Program-made: the position numbers and the translations under genes
Assembly: GCA_959018215.1 (NCBI GenBank)
Contig: CAUEKL010000072.1
Span: 1 to 10,421 of the forward strand
From: an uncultured Gemmiger sp.
Lineage (GTDB): Bacteria; Bacillota; Clostridia; Oscillospirales; Ruminococcaceae
Direction: 5' to 3'
DNA: 10,421 bases
Shown here: positions 4,520 to 10,421 of the stretch, piece by piece
Numbering within the stretch: position 1 is the first letter of the stretch
Layout: each line of letters starts with the position of its first letter
The notes under the pieces: generated by a model
Databases searched by the model: none
What the model saw: the letters and a program-made list of their open reading frames with translations, nothing else
What the model was told of the DNA's origin: nothing

Positions 4520-6475
4520 ATGGCAAACAACTTTGTAAAACTGACGGCAGCAGCGGCCGGTCTGGCAGGTGCCGGGGCGGCGGTGGCCCTGGCCCGCAAG
4601 CACACGGCATCCAAAAAGGCGGCGGCCCCGGTTTCTGACTACCGCAACACCGAGCTGGGCATGCACCAGAAGAACAGCAAGGGCATCTACTATTCCAGCG
4701 GCAACTATGAAGCCTTTGCCCGGCCGGAAAAGCCCGCCGGGGTGGAGGACAAGCACGCCTACCTGGTGGGCAGCGGCCTGGCGTCCCTGGCGGCGGCCTG
4801 CTTCCTGGTGCGGGACGGCCAGATGCCCGGCTCCCACATCCACATTCTGGAAGCCATGGACGTGGCGGGCGGCGCCTGCGACGGCATCCACGACCCCACC
4901 CGCGGCTACATCATGCGGGGCGGCCGGGAGATGGAAAACCACTTTGAATGCCTGTGGGACCTGTTCCGCAGCATTCCTTCCCTGGAAACGCCGGGGGCTT
5001 CGGTGCTGGACGAATTCTACTGGCTGAACAAACACGACCCCAACTACTCCCTCTGCCGGGCCACCGAGCGCCGGGGCAAGGACGCCCACACCGACGGCCG
5101 GTTTGACCTGAGCCAGAAAGCCTGCATGGAGATCGTCAAGCTCTTCATGACCCCCGACGAGGACCTGTACGACAAGACCATCGAGGATGTCTTTGACGAC
5201 GAGGTGTTCAACTCCACCTTCTGGCTGTACTGGCGCACCATGTTCGCCTTTGAAAACTGGCACAGCGCCCTGGAGATGAAGCTCTATTTCCAGCGGTTCA
5301 TCCACCACATTGCGGGGCTGCCGGATTTCAGCGCCCTGAAGTTCACCCGCTACAACCAGTATGAATCCCTGATCCTGCCCATGCAAAAATACCTGGAGGA
5401 TGCCGGGGTGGATTTCCAGTTCGGCACCGAGGTCACCAACGTCCTCTTTGACATCCACGACGGCCGCAAGGTAGCCACCGCCATCGAGTGCAAGGTCAAC
5501 GGGGCGGAGAAGGGCATCGTCCTCACCGAGAACGACCTGGTCTTTGTGACCAACGGCAGCTGCACCGAGGGCACCATCTACGGCGACCAGGACCACGCCC
5601 CCAACGGGGATGCCGAGGTGCGCACCAGCGGCTGCTGGAACCTGTGGAAGAACATCGCTAAACAGGACCCGTCCTTCGGCCATCCGGAGAAGTTCTGCTC
5701 CGATGTGTCCAAGACCAACTGGGAGTCCGCCACCATCACCACCCTGGACGGCAAGATCCTGCCCTATATCACCAACATCTGCCAGCGGGACCCCCGCAGC
5801 GGCAGGGTGGTCACCGGCGGCATCGTCAGCTGCAAGGACTCTGCCTGGCTGCTCAGCTGGACCATCAACCGGCAGGGTCAGTTCAAGGAGCAGGACCCCG
5901 AAAAGGTCTGCATCTGGGTGTACGGTCTGTTCACCGATGTACCCGGCGACTACGTGAAGAAGCCCATGAAGGAGTGCACCGGCCGGGAGATCACCGAGGA
6001 ATGGCTCTACCATCTGGGTGTGCCGGAGGCGGACATTCCCGAACTGGCGGAGCACAGCGCCGTCTGCGTGCCCACCATGATGCCCTATATCACCGCCTTC
6101 TTCATGCCACGGGCCAAGGGGGACCGCCCCGACGTCATCCCCGACGGCTGTGTGAACTTTGCCTTCCTGGGTCAGTTTGCCGAAACGCCCCGGGACACCG
6201 TTTTCACCACCGAGTATTCGGTGCGCACTGCCATGGAAGCGGTCTACGGCCTGTTGGGCGTGGACCGGGGCGTGCCCGAAGTGTGGGGCAGCGTGTACGA
6301 CGTGCGGGAACTGCTGGAAAGCTCCGTCCGTCTGATGGACGGCAAGTCTCCCCTGGAGATGGAGCTGCCCGGCCCCCTGAACCTGCTGAAAAAGCCGCTG
6401 CTGAAAGCCGTGCAGGGCACGGTGGTGGAAAAGCTTCTCCGTGACCACCACGTTCTCAAGGACGGCATGCTGTAA
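4520..6475 (+). CDS. ohyA: Oleate hydratase (fatty acid double-bond hydratase, MCRA family)
   Basis: Oleate hydratase (EC 4.2.1.53) adds water to the cis-9 double bond of free oleic and related acids to give 10-hydroxy fatty acids, with FAD as a structural cofactor, at the inner face of the membrane. The 651-residue protein carries all family landmarks. After I-Y-Y-S-S-G-N-Y-E-A-F-A-R-P (56-69) comes the FAD-binding G-S-G-L-A-S-L (84-90) with E111. R-G-G-R-E-M-E-N-H-F (133-142) places the water-activating Glu at 137, and Tyr256 lies 119 residues on, the spacing I recall between catalytic Glu and Tyr in characterised enzymes. T-N-G-S (344-347) and the C-terminal FAD motif F-L-G-Q-F-A-E-T-P-R-D (549-559) follow. 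The last 35 residues form a basic amphipathic stretch, as expected for membrane attachment. About 50 extra N-terminal residues include an Ala/Gly-rich hydrophobic segment. ATG at 4520 with AAAGGCGG eight bases before it is preferred over a TTG at 4514. Confidence 0.96.
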   Translation: MANNFVKLTAAAAGLAGAGAAVALARKHTASKKAAAPVSDYRNTELGMHQKNSKGIYYSSGNYEAFARPEKPAGVEDKHAYLVGSGLASLAAACFLVRDGQMPGSHIHILEAMDVAGGACDGIHDPTRGYIMRGGREMENHFECLWDLFRSIPSLETPGASVLDEFYWLNKHDPNYSLCRATERRGKDAHTDGRFDLSQKACMEIVKLFMTPDEDLYDKTIEDVFDDEVFNSTFWLYWRTMFAFENWHSALEMKLYFQRFIHHIAGLPDFSALKFTRYNQYESLILPMQKYLEDAGVDFQFGTEVTNVLFDIHDGRKVATAIECKVNGAEKGIVLTENDLVFVTNGSCTEGTIYGDQDHAPNGDAEVRTSGCWNLWKNIAKQDPSFGHPEKFCSDVSKTNWESATITTLDGKILPYITNICQRDPRSGRVVTGGIVSCKDSAWLLSWTINRQGQFKEQDPEKVCIWVYGLFTDVPGDYVKKPMKECTGREITEEWLYHLGVPEADIPELAEHSAVCVPTMMPYITAFFMPRAKGDRPDVIPDGCVNFAFLGQFAETPRDTVFTTEYSVRTAMEAVYGLLGVDRGVPEVWGSVYDVRELLESSVRLMDGKSPLEMELPGPLNLLKKPLLKAVQGTVVEKLLRDHHVLKDGML

Positions 6476-6506
6476 CTTTCCCTTCACTTCCCTTTTGCTT
6501 TGCTGC

Positions 6507-6544
6507 GCCCCCGCAGGCCGTACGGCCCGCGGGGGCCTTTTTTT
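6507..6544 (+). terminator. Strong Rho-independent terminator after ohyA
   Basis: GCCCCCGC (6507-6514) pairs perfectly with GCGGGGGC (6529-6536), and the palindromic GGCCGTACGGCC between them can extend the hairpin. A run of seven T (6538-6544) follows. ohyA is therefore transcribed alone. Confidence 0.93.
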
Positions 6545-6594
6545 GACAAAAATATTCGTTTTGTTACCACACGGAAAGGTTTTTGTTGTATGAT
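6543..6594 (+). promoter_or_regulatory. Probable promoter region of the GT-C-like gene (elements poorly spaced)
   Basis: A perfect TTGACA (6543-6548) overlaps the end of the terminator T-run, and a good -10, TATGAT, lies at 6589-6594, but they are 40 bases apart and cannot form one promoter. TTGTTA (6561-6566) gives a 22-base spacer to TATGAT, also too long. The TATGAT is the more likely true -10, placing the RNA start just before the RBS at 6601. Confidence 0.35.
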
Positions 6595-6619
6595 AGCAGA
6601 AAAGGAGTGTGTTGAACCC

Positions 6620-8719
6620 ATGTCCCCTGCTGCTGTTTCCGTGCGCCGTCCCCCGGCCCGGGTCCTGACCGCCTTGCCCTGGGCAGTCATCCTGCTCTGC
6701 CTGGGATTCTGCACAGGTGTGTACGTCCTGTGCGGTGCCGATCTACTTGCCGCATTGTGGCTGTACCTGTGCCTGCTGGTCTACCTGGTTCTGCCGGGCT
6801 GGCTGCTGGCCCATCAACTGGTGCCCGACGAGGCGGGACTGCGCCCTCTGTGCGCCCTGCTCTGCGGCTGTACCCTGCTGCTGGGCTGTTATCTGGGGTC
6901 GATGCTCCTGCACCAGCCCCTGATTCTGCGCCTGGGCCCGCTGGCCCTGCTGTGCGGGCTGCTCTGGGCCCGGGGCGGCCGGGCAGGGGTATGCCGCACT
7001 GCCCGGGACGCGCGGGACCGGGTGCTGGCCCTGTTTGCCCGGCACCGGCCGCTGCTGCTTCTGTGGGCGGTGCTGTGCGCCTTTTCGGCCCTGAGCTTCA
7101 GCGCCGTGAACCCCCACCCCCTGGCCGCCGGGGCGGCCGCACTGGACCGGGACCTTTTGTGGAACGTGGGCAACGCCGAGGCGTTCTGCAAAGCCTTTCC
7201 CGCCCAGGACATCCGGTTCGTGGGGGTGCGGTTTTCCTACCACTATCTCACCGAACTGCTCACCGCCGCCCTGTCCCTGGTCAGCGGCTGTTCCTGTTAT
7301 GACCTGCTGGCCTTCTTCCTGCCGCCGGTCTGGCTGGCCGGGGAGATTGCCGCCCTGTACTGGCTGGGTCTGGCTTTATACAAAGAGGCAAAAAAGGCCG
7401 TTTGTATCCCATTTGTACTTTTCTGTTTTCAGTGTGCCTCCCTGTGGAAGGTCTTTCGCACCGGGGACAGCATCTTCGGCAACACCATGCTGCGCCACCT
7501 GACCTCCAACATCAACGCCCAGGCTTCGGCGGTGGTGTTTTTCAGCATCTTTCTGGCGCTGTTTGCCCGCCTGGCCCAGGCCCGGTTCGGGGGCGGGGTC
7601 CGGCTGTGGGGTCTGTGCCTGATCTCCTTTGTGCTGTTTGCGGTGGCCAAAGGCCCCGAAGCGGTGCTGGCGCTCTGCGCCTGCGGGGCCGCCATGGTCT
7701 TTGTGCTGCTGTTTCACAAGCCCCGGATTCTGCCCGCCGTGCTGTTTCCGCTTTTGCTGGCCGGTCTGTTCGGCCTGGTATACAAGATTCTCTACGCCGC
7801 CGGGGCCAACACCAGCATGCAGTTTTCCATCTTTTCCATGCGGGACACCCTGACCTACGCCCGGCTGGAACCGGTGTGTGACTGGCTCTGCACCCATCTG
7901 CCCATCTCCGGGTATGTGTGGCTGGTGCTCATCGGGGTGGCGGACACCTTTTTCTTCTGTCCCTTCCAGTTCTGCCTGTGGGGACGCAGCGTGCCGGGAG
8001 CTTTGCGCCGTCTGCCCCGGCTGGATGCCGCCCATCTGCTGCTCCATGCCGGAACGGTGGGCGGGTTCCTGGCTTACCACCTGTTCAGCCACGAAAGTTC
8101 CAGCCAGGTCTACTTTGCCCTGTTTGCCCTGCTGTGCATGAGTATCCTGGCTGCCGAGCAGCTGCCCGCCCTGCGCCGGGCCCGGCACCTGCCCCTGTTC
8201 ACCCTGGCTGCCGGAGCGGTGGGACTCATCACCACCCTGTGCATGGTGGTGGCGCTGGGCAGCAAGGGCGCCGCCGTATTGTCCCGGCTGCCGGACGGCG
8301 GCCTGTACACCCCCAACGCCGTCACCGCCGGGGATGAGGAAGCCGGACTGTGGCTGCGGGACAACGCTCCCGCCGGTACCGTCTTTATGACCAACCGCAC
8401 CAGTGGTCTGCCCGACCCCGACCCCGCCGGGCAGGACGGGATCTCCAACCTGTATACCGCCTTTTCCGGGGTACAGTGCTATATGGAAGGCTGGACCTAC
8501 GCCGTGAGCAACATGGGGGTGCAGCCCGAAACCGTGGGGCACCGCCGGGAGGTCATCGACCAGGTGTTTGATGCCGCCACCCCCGCCGATGTGCGGGAGG
8601 AGCTCTGCCGGGCGGAAGGGGTGAACTGTCTGGTCTGGGACAAACGGTGGCCGGGCAGCCTGCCGCCGGACAAGCATCCGGTCTTTGAAACCCCCGAGGT
8701 GGCCGTCTACTGGATGTAA
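6620..8719 (+). CDS. Polytopic membrane protein, GT-C-fold glycosyltransferase-like
   Basis: The 699-residue product is dominated by hydrophobic helices: about ten or more from residue 15 to about 545, with a cluster before residue 160. After the fourth or fifth helix, an extracytoplasmic loop has D-R-D-L-L-W-N-V-G-N-A-E-A-F (176-189) and then R-F-S-Y-H-Y-L-T-E (204-212). An Asp-containing loop like this, followed by a Y-H-Y-L helix, recalls GT-C polyprenyl-phosphate-sugar transferases and related unclassified families. The C-terminal roughly 140 residues form a soluble extracytoplasmic domain with W-L-R-D-N-A-P-A-G-T-V-F-M-T-N, a feature also found at the end of such transferases. I infer glycosylation of a cell-surface polymer or lipid; donor and acceptor cannot be told. 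The ATG at 6620 has AAGGAG about 12 bases upstream, rather far; an in-frame ATG at 6590 lies inside the probable -10 and is rejected. It has no glycosylation-related neighbours. Confidence 0.8.
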   Translation: MSPAAVSVRRPPARVLTALPWAVILLCLGFCTGVYVLCGADLLAALWLYLCLLVYLVLPGWLLAHQLVPDEAGLRPLCALLCGCTLLLGCYLGSMLLHQPLILRLGPLALLCGLLWARGGRAGVCRTARDARDRVLALFARHRPLLLLWAVLCAFSALSFSAVNPHPLAAGAAALDRDLLWNVGNAEAFCKAFPAQDIRFVGVRFSYHYLTELLTAALSLVSGCSCYDLLAFFLPPVWLAGEIAALYWLGLALYKEAKKAVCIPFVLFCFQCASLWKVFRTGDSIFGNTMLRHLTSNINAQASAVVFFSIFLALFARLAQARFGGGVRLWGLCLISFVLFAVAKGPEAVLALCACGAAMVFVLLFHKPRILPAVLFPLLLAGLFGLVYKILYAAGANTSMQFSIFSMRDTLTYARLEPVCDWLCTHLPISGYVWLVLIGVADTFFFCPFQFCLWGRSVPGALRRLPRLDAAHLLLHAGTVGGFLAYHLFSHESSSQVYFALFALLCMSILAAEQLPALRRARHLPLFTLAAGAVGLITTLCMVVALGSKGAAVLSRLPDGGLYTPNAVTAGDEEAGLWLRDNAPAGTVFMTNRTSGLPDPDPAGQDGISNLYTAFSGVQCYMEGWTYAVSNMGVQPETVGHRREVIDQVFDAATPADVREELCRAEGVNCLVWDKRWPGSLPPDKHPVFETPEVAVYWM

Positions 8720-8738
8720 GCCTCCCATTGCGCCGGTG

Positions 8739-8747
8739 TGGTACAAT
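8739..8747 (+). promoter_or_regulatory. Extended -10 promoter before the flavin-reductase-like gene
   Basis: TGGTACAAT is a TGn-extended -10 (TACAAT at 8742-8747) with no good -35. It lies 20 bases after the stop of the upstream gene and would give a 5' leader of about 56 bases. That leader contains GCCGCCCGGGCGGC (8771-8784), a perfect 14-base palindrome without a T-run. Confidence 0.55.
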
Positions 8748-8809
8748 AGAAGAAAGAACGCCCGCGCTTTGCCGCCCGGGCGGCAGCACCACACAAGGAG
8801 GTTTTTGCC

Positions 8810-9370
8810 ATGCGTAAGAATTTCGGAGCCAAACCCTGGACCTATCCCCAGCCGGTTTTCATCATTGCCACCTACGGGGAGGACGGCACCCCCGACGCCA
8901 TGAACGCGGCCTGGGGCGGCATCAGCGACGATACCCAGCTGTCCATCTGTCTGGGCGCCAACCACAAGACCACCGCCAACATCCTGGCCCGCAAGGCCTT
9001 TACGGTAAGCATGGCCACCGCCGCCCAGCTGGTGCCCTGCGACTATGTGGGCATCGCTTCAGGCAATACGGTGCCCGACAAGCTGGCCCGGACCGGCTGG
9101 CACACCACCAGGTCGGAATTTGTGGACGCCCCCCTCATCGACGAGCTGCCCATGGCGGTGGAGTGCCGTCTGGTCAGCTATGACCCTGACACCTGCCGCC
9201 TGGTGGGAGAGATCGTCAACGTGAGCGCCGACGACTCGGTGCTGGACGAATCCGGCAAGATCGACCCGGACAAGCTGCAGCCCATCATCTTTGACCCCAT
9301 CCACAACGCCTATCGCAAACTGGGCGAAAAGGCGGGCAACGCCTTTCACGACGGGGCGGCGCTGAAGTAA
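8810..9370 (+). CDS. Flavin reductase-like FMN-binding protein (split barrel, flavoredoxin type)
   Basis: The 186-residue product matches the flavin reductase/flavoredoxin (DIM6/NTAB) family of FMN-binding split barrels in length and pattern. The N-terminus has Y-P-Q-P-V-F-I-I-A-T-Y-G-E-D-G-T-P-D-A-M (12-31), followed by N-A-A-W-G-G (32-37), the usual first strands and turn around the FMN site. K-T-T-A-N-I (53-58) and K-A-F-T-V-S-M (62-68) continue the core, and the second half has the E-C-R-L-V-S strand of the barrel. Such proteins bind FMN and reduce free flavin or pass electrons to partner proteins; the specific partner is unknown. The start is fixed by a perfect AAGGAGG (8795-8801) eight bases before the ATG. 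It is separated from bilQRS by several kilobases, so a role with BilR is possible but unsupported. The next gene follows after 54 bases. Confidence 0.9.
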   Translation: MRKNFGAKPWTYPQPVFIIATYGEDGTPDAMNAAWGGISDDTQLSICLGANHKTTANILARKAFTVSMATAAQLVPCDYVGIASGNTVPDKLARTGWHTTRSEFVDAPLIDELPMAVECRLVSYDPDTCRLVGEIVNVSADDSVLDESGKIDPDKLQPIIFDPIHNAYRKLGEKAGNAFHDGAALK

Positions 9371-9383
9371 TCCTTTTGCACAA

Positions 9384-9413
9384 GCCTTTCCCGACAGACG
9401 AACACCGAAAGGC
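9384..9413 (+). repeat. Inverted repeat GCCTTTC/GAAAGGC overlapping a ribosome binding site
   Basis: GCCTTTC (9384-9390) and GAAAGGC (9407-9413) could pair with a 16-base loop. The right arm overlaps the only RBS-like bases (GGCAGGG, 9411-9417) of the gene at 9425. There is no T-run, so it is not a terminator. It may reduce translation of the downstream gene, or be chance. Confidence 0.35.
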
Positions 9414-9424
9414 AGGGACTTTCT

Positions 9425-10201
9425 ATGAAAGTGAAACGGATCTGGATGTCCGATTCCACCGCCGGGAAAAGCCGGTATGCTCCCCGGACCCTGGGCAGTA
9501 TCTTGGGCATTGCAGCCCTCATGATGCTGCTGGCGGGCGGGGGCACGGTGCTGGGCCTGGTGCTGGACTGGCCCATGGAAGGGGTCTCCCTTGTGCTGTG
9601 CGCCGGGGTCGCCGCCCTGGGAGTCTGGCTGGGGTTGGCTGCCGGGCGGCGCAGCCTGCGGGACGCCACCGTGTTTCTGCTCACCGAGGACGACCGCCTG
9701 TTCTGGCTGAACGCCACCGACCTGAACCGGGGAGAAAGTCCGCTCAGCTACGCCGCCGGTACCCTGGACACCCAGGCTTTTCTGCGCAGGCTGACCGCCG
9801 CCCCCTTTGTGCCTGCCGGGGCCAATGAAGTCCTGCAGGTGGAGCGCATCCGGGAAACCGCCCGGGCGTATGCCCTGCGCTGCCGGGTGCGGGTGGGCGA
9901 CGGCCCGGTGTTTGCCAAAACCTGTATTCTGGTAAAAGGGCTGCGGGATGAGGACCTGCTGCTGCATCAGCTGGAACGCCGCCGGGACTGGCGGGTCGAC
10001 CTGGAACCCCGGGAGAGCCGTGTTCCCTTTTTCCTGGCTCTCAGCGGGGCGGTGCTGGCCCTGTTTGTGCTGCTGTGCGTCATGAGCCACCCCGCCACGG
10101 CCCTTTTGCCCGAAGCCCTCTACTTTCCCTGCCTGGGGGGCGCTTTTGCGGCCTTTTTTGCCCTGGTATACCAGATCTTGCGGCTGCGGCGGGGGGAATG
10201 A
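9425..10201 (+). CDS. Unrecognised membrane protein with two helical hairpins
   Basis: I do not recognise a family for this 258-residue protein. It has two membrane helices near the N-terminus (about 25-47 and 54-73), a soluble middle of about 125 residues (75-198) that is rich in Arg and acidic residues, and two helices at the C-terminus (about 201-221 and 230-252), ending L-R-L-R-R-G-E. With the positive-inside rule the basic tails and the central domain would face the cytoplasm. The middle region begins R-S-L-R-D-A-T-V-F-L-L-T-E-D-D-R-L-F-W-L, which looks like beta strands, possibly a PH-like or similar small domain, but this is a guess. The RBS is weak (GGCAGGG seven bases before ATG). 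It is probably co-transcribed with the flavin-reductase-like gene, since no terminator separates them, and the next gene starts only 27 bases later. Confidence 0.8.
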   Translation: MKVKRIWMSDSTAGKSRYAPRTLGSILGIAALMMLLAGGGTVLGLVLDWPMEGVSLVLCAGVAALGVWLGLAAGRRSLRDATVFLLTEDDRLFWLNATDLNRGESPLSYAAGTLDTQAFLRRLTAAPFVPAGANEVLQVERIRETARAYALRCRVRVGDGPVFAKTCILVKGLRDEDLLLHQLERRRDWRVDLEPRESRVPFFLALSGAVLALFVLLCVMSHPATALLPEALYFPCLGGAFAAFFALVYQILRLRRGE

Positions 10202-10228
10202 TTCCGTTTTGAACAAGGAGCCTGTGCC

Positions 10229-10421
10229 ATGAACAAGAGCGATATCACCCGGGATTATTGTATGCTGCGGGGTCCCCTGGCCAGAAAAGGCTACGACTGG
10301 TGGTGGCATTCCTTCGCCGCCGAGCGGGTGGACACCGGCGCCCGCAAGACCTTTTACGGCGAATACGTTCTGTGCAACCCGGCCCTGGCCCAGGCGGAGC
10401 CGGTGCTGGTCTGGAACGACC
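10229..10421 (+). CDS. N-terminal part of a tocopherol cyclase/lipocalin-like protein
   Basis: An ATG at 10229, preceded by AAGGAG about nine bases upstream, opens a frame of 64 codons to the window edge. It starts MNKSDITRDYCMLRGPLARK and contains G-Y-D-W-W-W-H-S-F (21-29), then K-T-F-Y-G-E-Y-V-L-C-N-P-A-L, and ends within V-L-V-W-N-D. The pattern of Y-x-M-L-x-G, then G-Y-D-x-W-W, then a strand of the type F-Y-x-E-Y resembles the start of tocopherol cyclase-like and carotenoid hydratase-like proteins, whose paired beta-barrel domains bind hydrophobic molecules. In anaerobic Firmicutes this would not mean tocopherol synthesis; the function would be unknown. It follows the membrane-protein gene closely and may be in its operon. 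Only the first part is visible, so the family call is tentative. Confidence 0.62.
   Translation, partial: MNKSDITRDYCMLRGPLARKGYDWWWHSFAAERVDTGARKTFYGEYVLCNPALAQAEPVLVWND

Noticed and set aside
4454..6487. A 677-codon open frame on the minus strand opposite oleate hydratase
   Set aside because: It is the antisense shadow of a GC-rich gene: its composition (runs of His, Gly, Val, Gln, Ala) is typical of reverse-frame artefacts, and the plus strand encodes a fully conserved oleate hydratase.
6500..6619. An upstream extension of the GT-C-like protein by 40 codons
   Set aside because: The extension would run through the ohyA terminator; the ATG at 6590 is inside the probable -10. The ATG at 6620 after AAGGAG is the sensible start.
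8771..8784. GCCGCCCGGGCGGC as a terminator before the flavin-reductase-like gene
   Set aside because: Perfect palindrome but with no loop bases and no T-run, and it lies downstream of a plausible promoter for that gene.
7376..8965. A 529-codon open frame on the minus strand opposite the GT-C-like gene
   Set aside because: His/Gly/Gln-rich shadow without RBS; it crosses the boundary between two plus-strand genes with good starts.
9059..10309. A 416-codon open frame on the minus strand
   Set aside because: It spans three plus-strand genes and has shadow-like composition; no RBS or promoter is seen at its start.

Overview
The window is a GC-rich, gene-dense stretch of bacterial chromosome. Strong AGGAGG-type ribosome binding sites, sigma-A promoters (TTGACA/TATAAT, several with an extended TGn -10), U-tailed hairpin terminators and the gene content suggest a high-GC gut Clostridia member, probably Oscillospiraceae/Ruminococcaceae (Faecalibacterium, Gemmiger or Subdoligranulum-like). 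This placement is inference. I see no rRNA, tRNA, CRISPR array, insertion sequence or phage gene.

Layout. (1) Positions 1-230, minus strand: the start of an unrecognised Gly/Arg/Tyr-rich protein, expressed divergently from the rest. (2) 335-1549: a two-gene operon of a MarR-family regulator and a YczE/DUF6198-type membrane protein, with a consensus promoter, a palindromic operator candidate and a clear terminator. (3) 1597-3727: a compact three-gene operon that I identify as bilQRS, the bilirubin reductase locus. It encodes a MarR regulator (BilQ), a single-domain old-yellow-enzyme reductase with a 4Fe-4S motif and the diagnostic HGDR active-site motif (BilR), and a flavodoxin-like partner (BilS). 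Its promoter is packed with CTTGA/TCAAG half-sites. (4) 3756-4421: a TetR-family regulator with its own terminator. (5) 4478-6544: a full-length oleate hydratase (OhyA, FAD-dependent fatty acid hydratase), ending in a strong terminator. A hexamer (TGCGGT) occurs as a direct repeat at the tetR promoter and as an inverted repeat before ohyA, which suggests the TetR protein controls both. (6) 6620-8719: a 699-residue polytopic membrane protein resembling GT-C-fold glycosyltransferases. (7) 8739-10421: a flavin-reductase-like FMN protein, an unrecognised four-helix membrane protein, and the beginning of a gene whose N-terminus looks like the tocopherol cyclase/carotenoid hydratase (lipocalin-like) group.

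How it fits together. The middle of the window is two adjacent, separately regulated units that chemically modify host-derived hydrophobic molecules in the gut. bilQRS would reduce bilirubin to urobilinogen, and tetR-ohyA would hydrate oleic and related unsaturated fatty acids to 10-hydroxy fatty acids, usually taken as detoxification. Both families are already described. What seems worth attention here is their juxtaposition and the readable operator architecture. The flanking genes are mostly orphan membrane proteins of unknown role.
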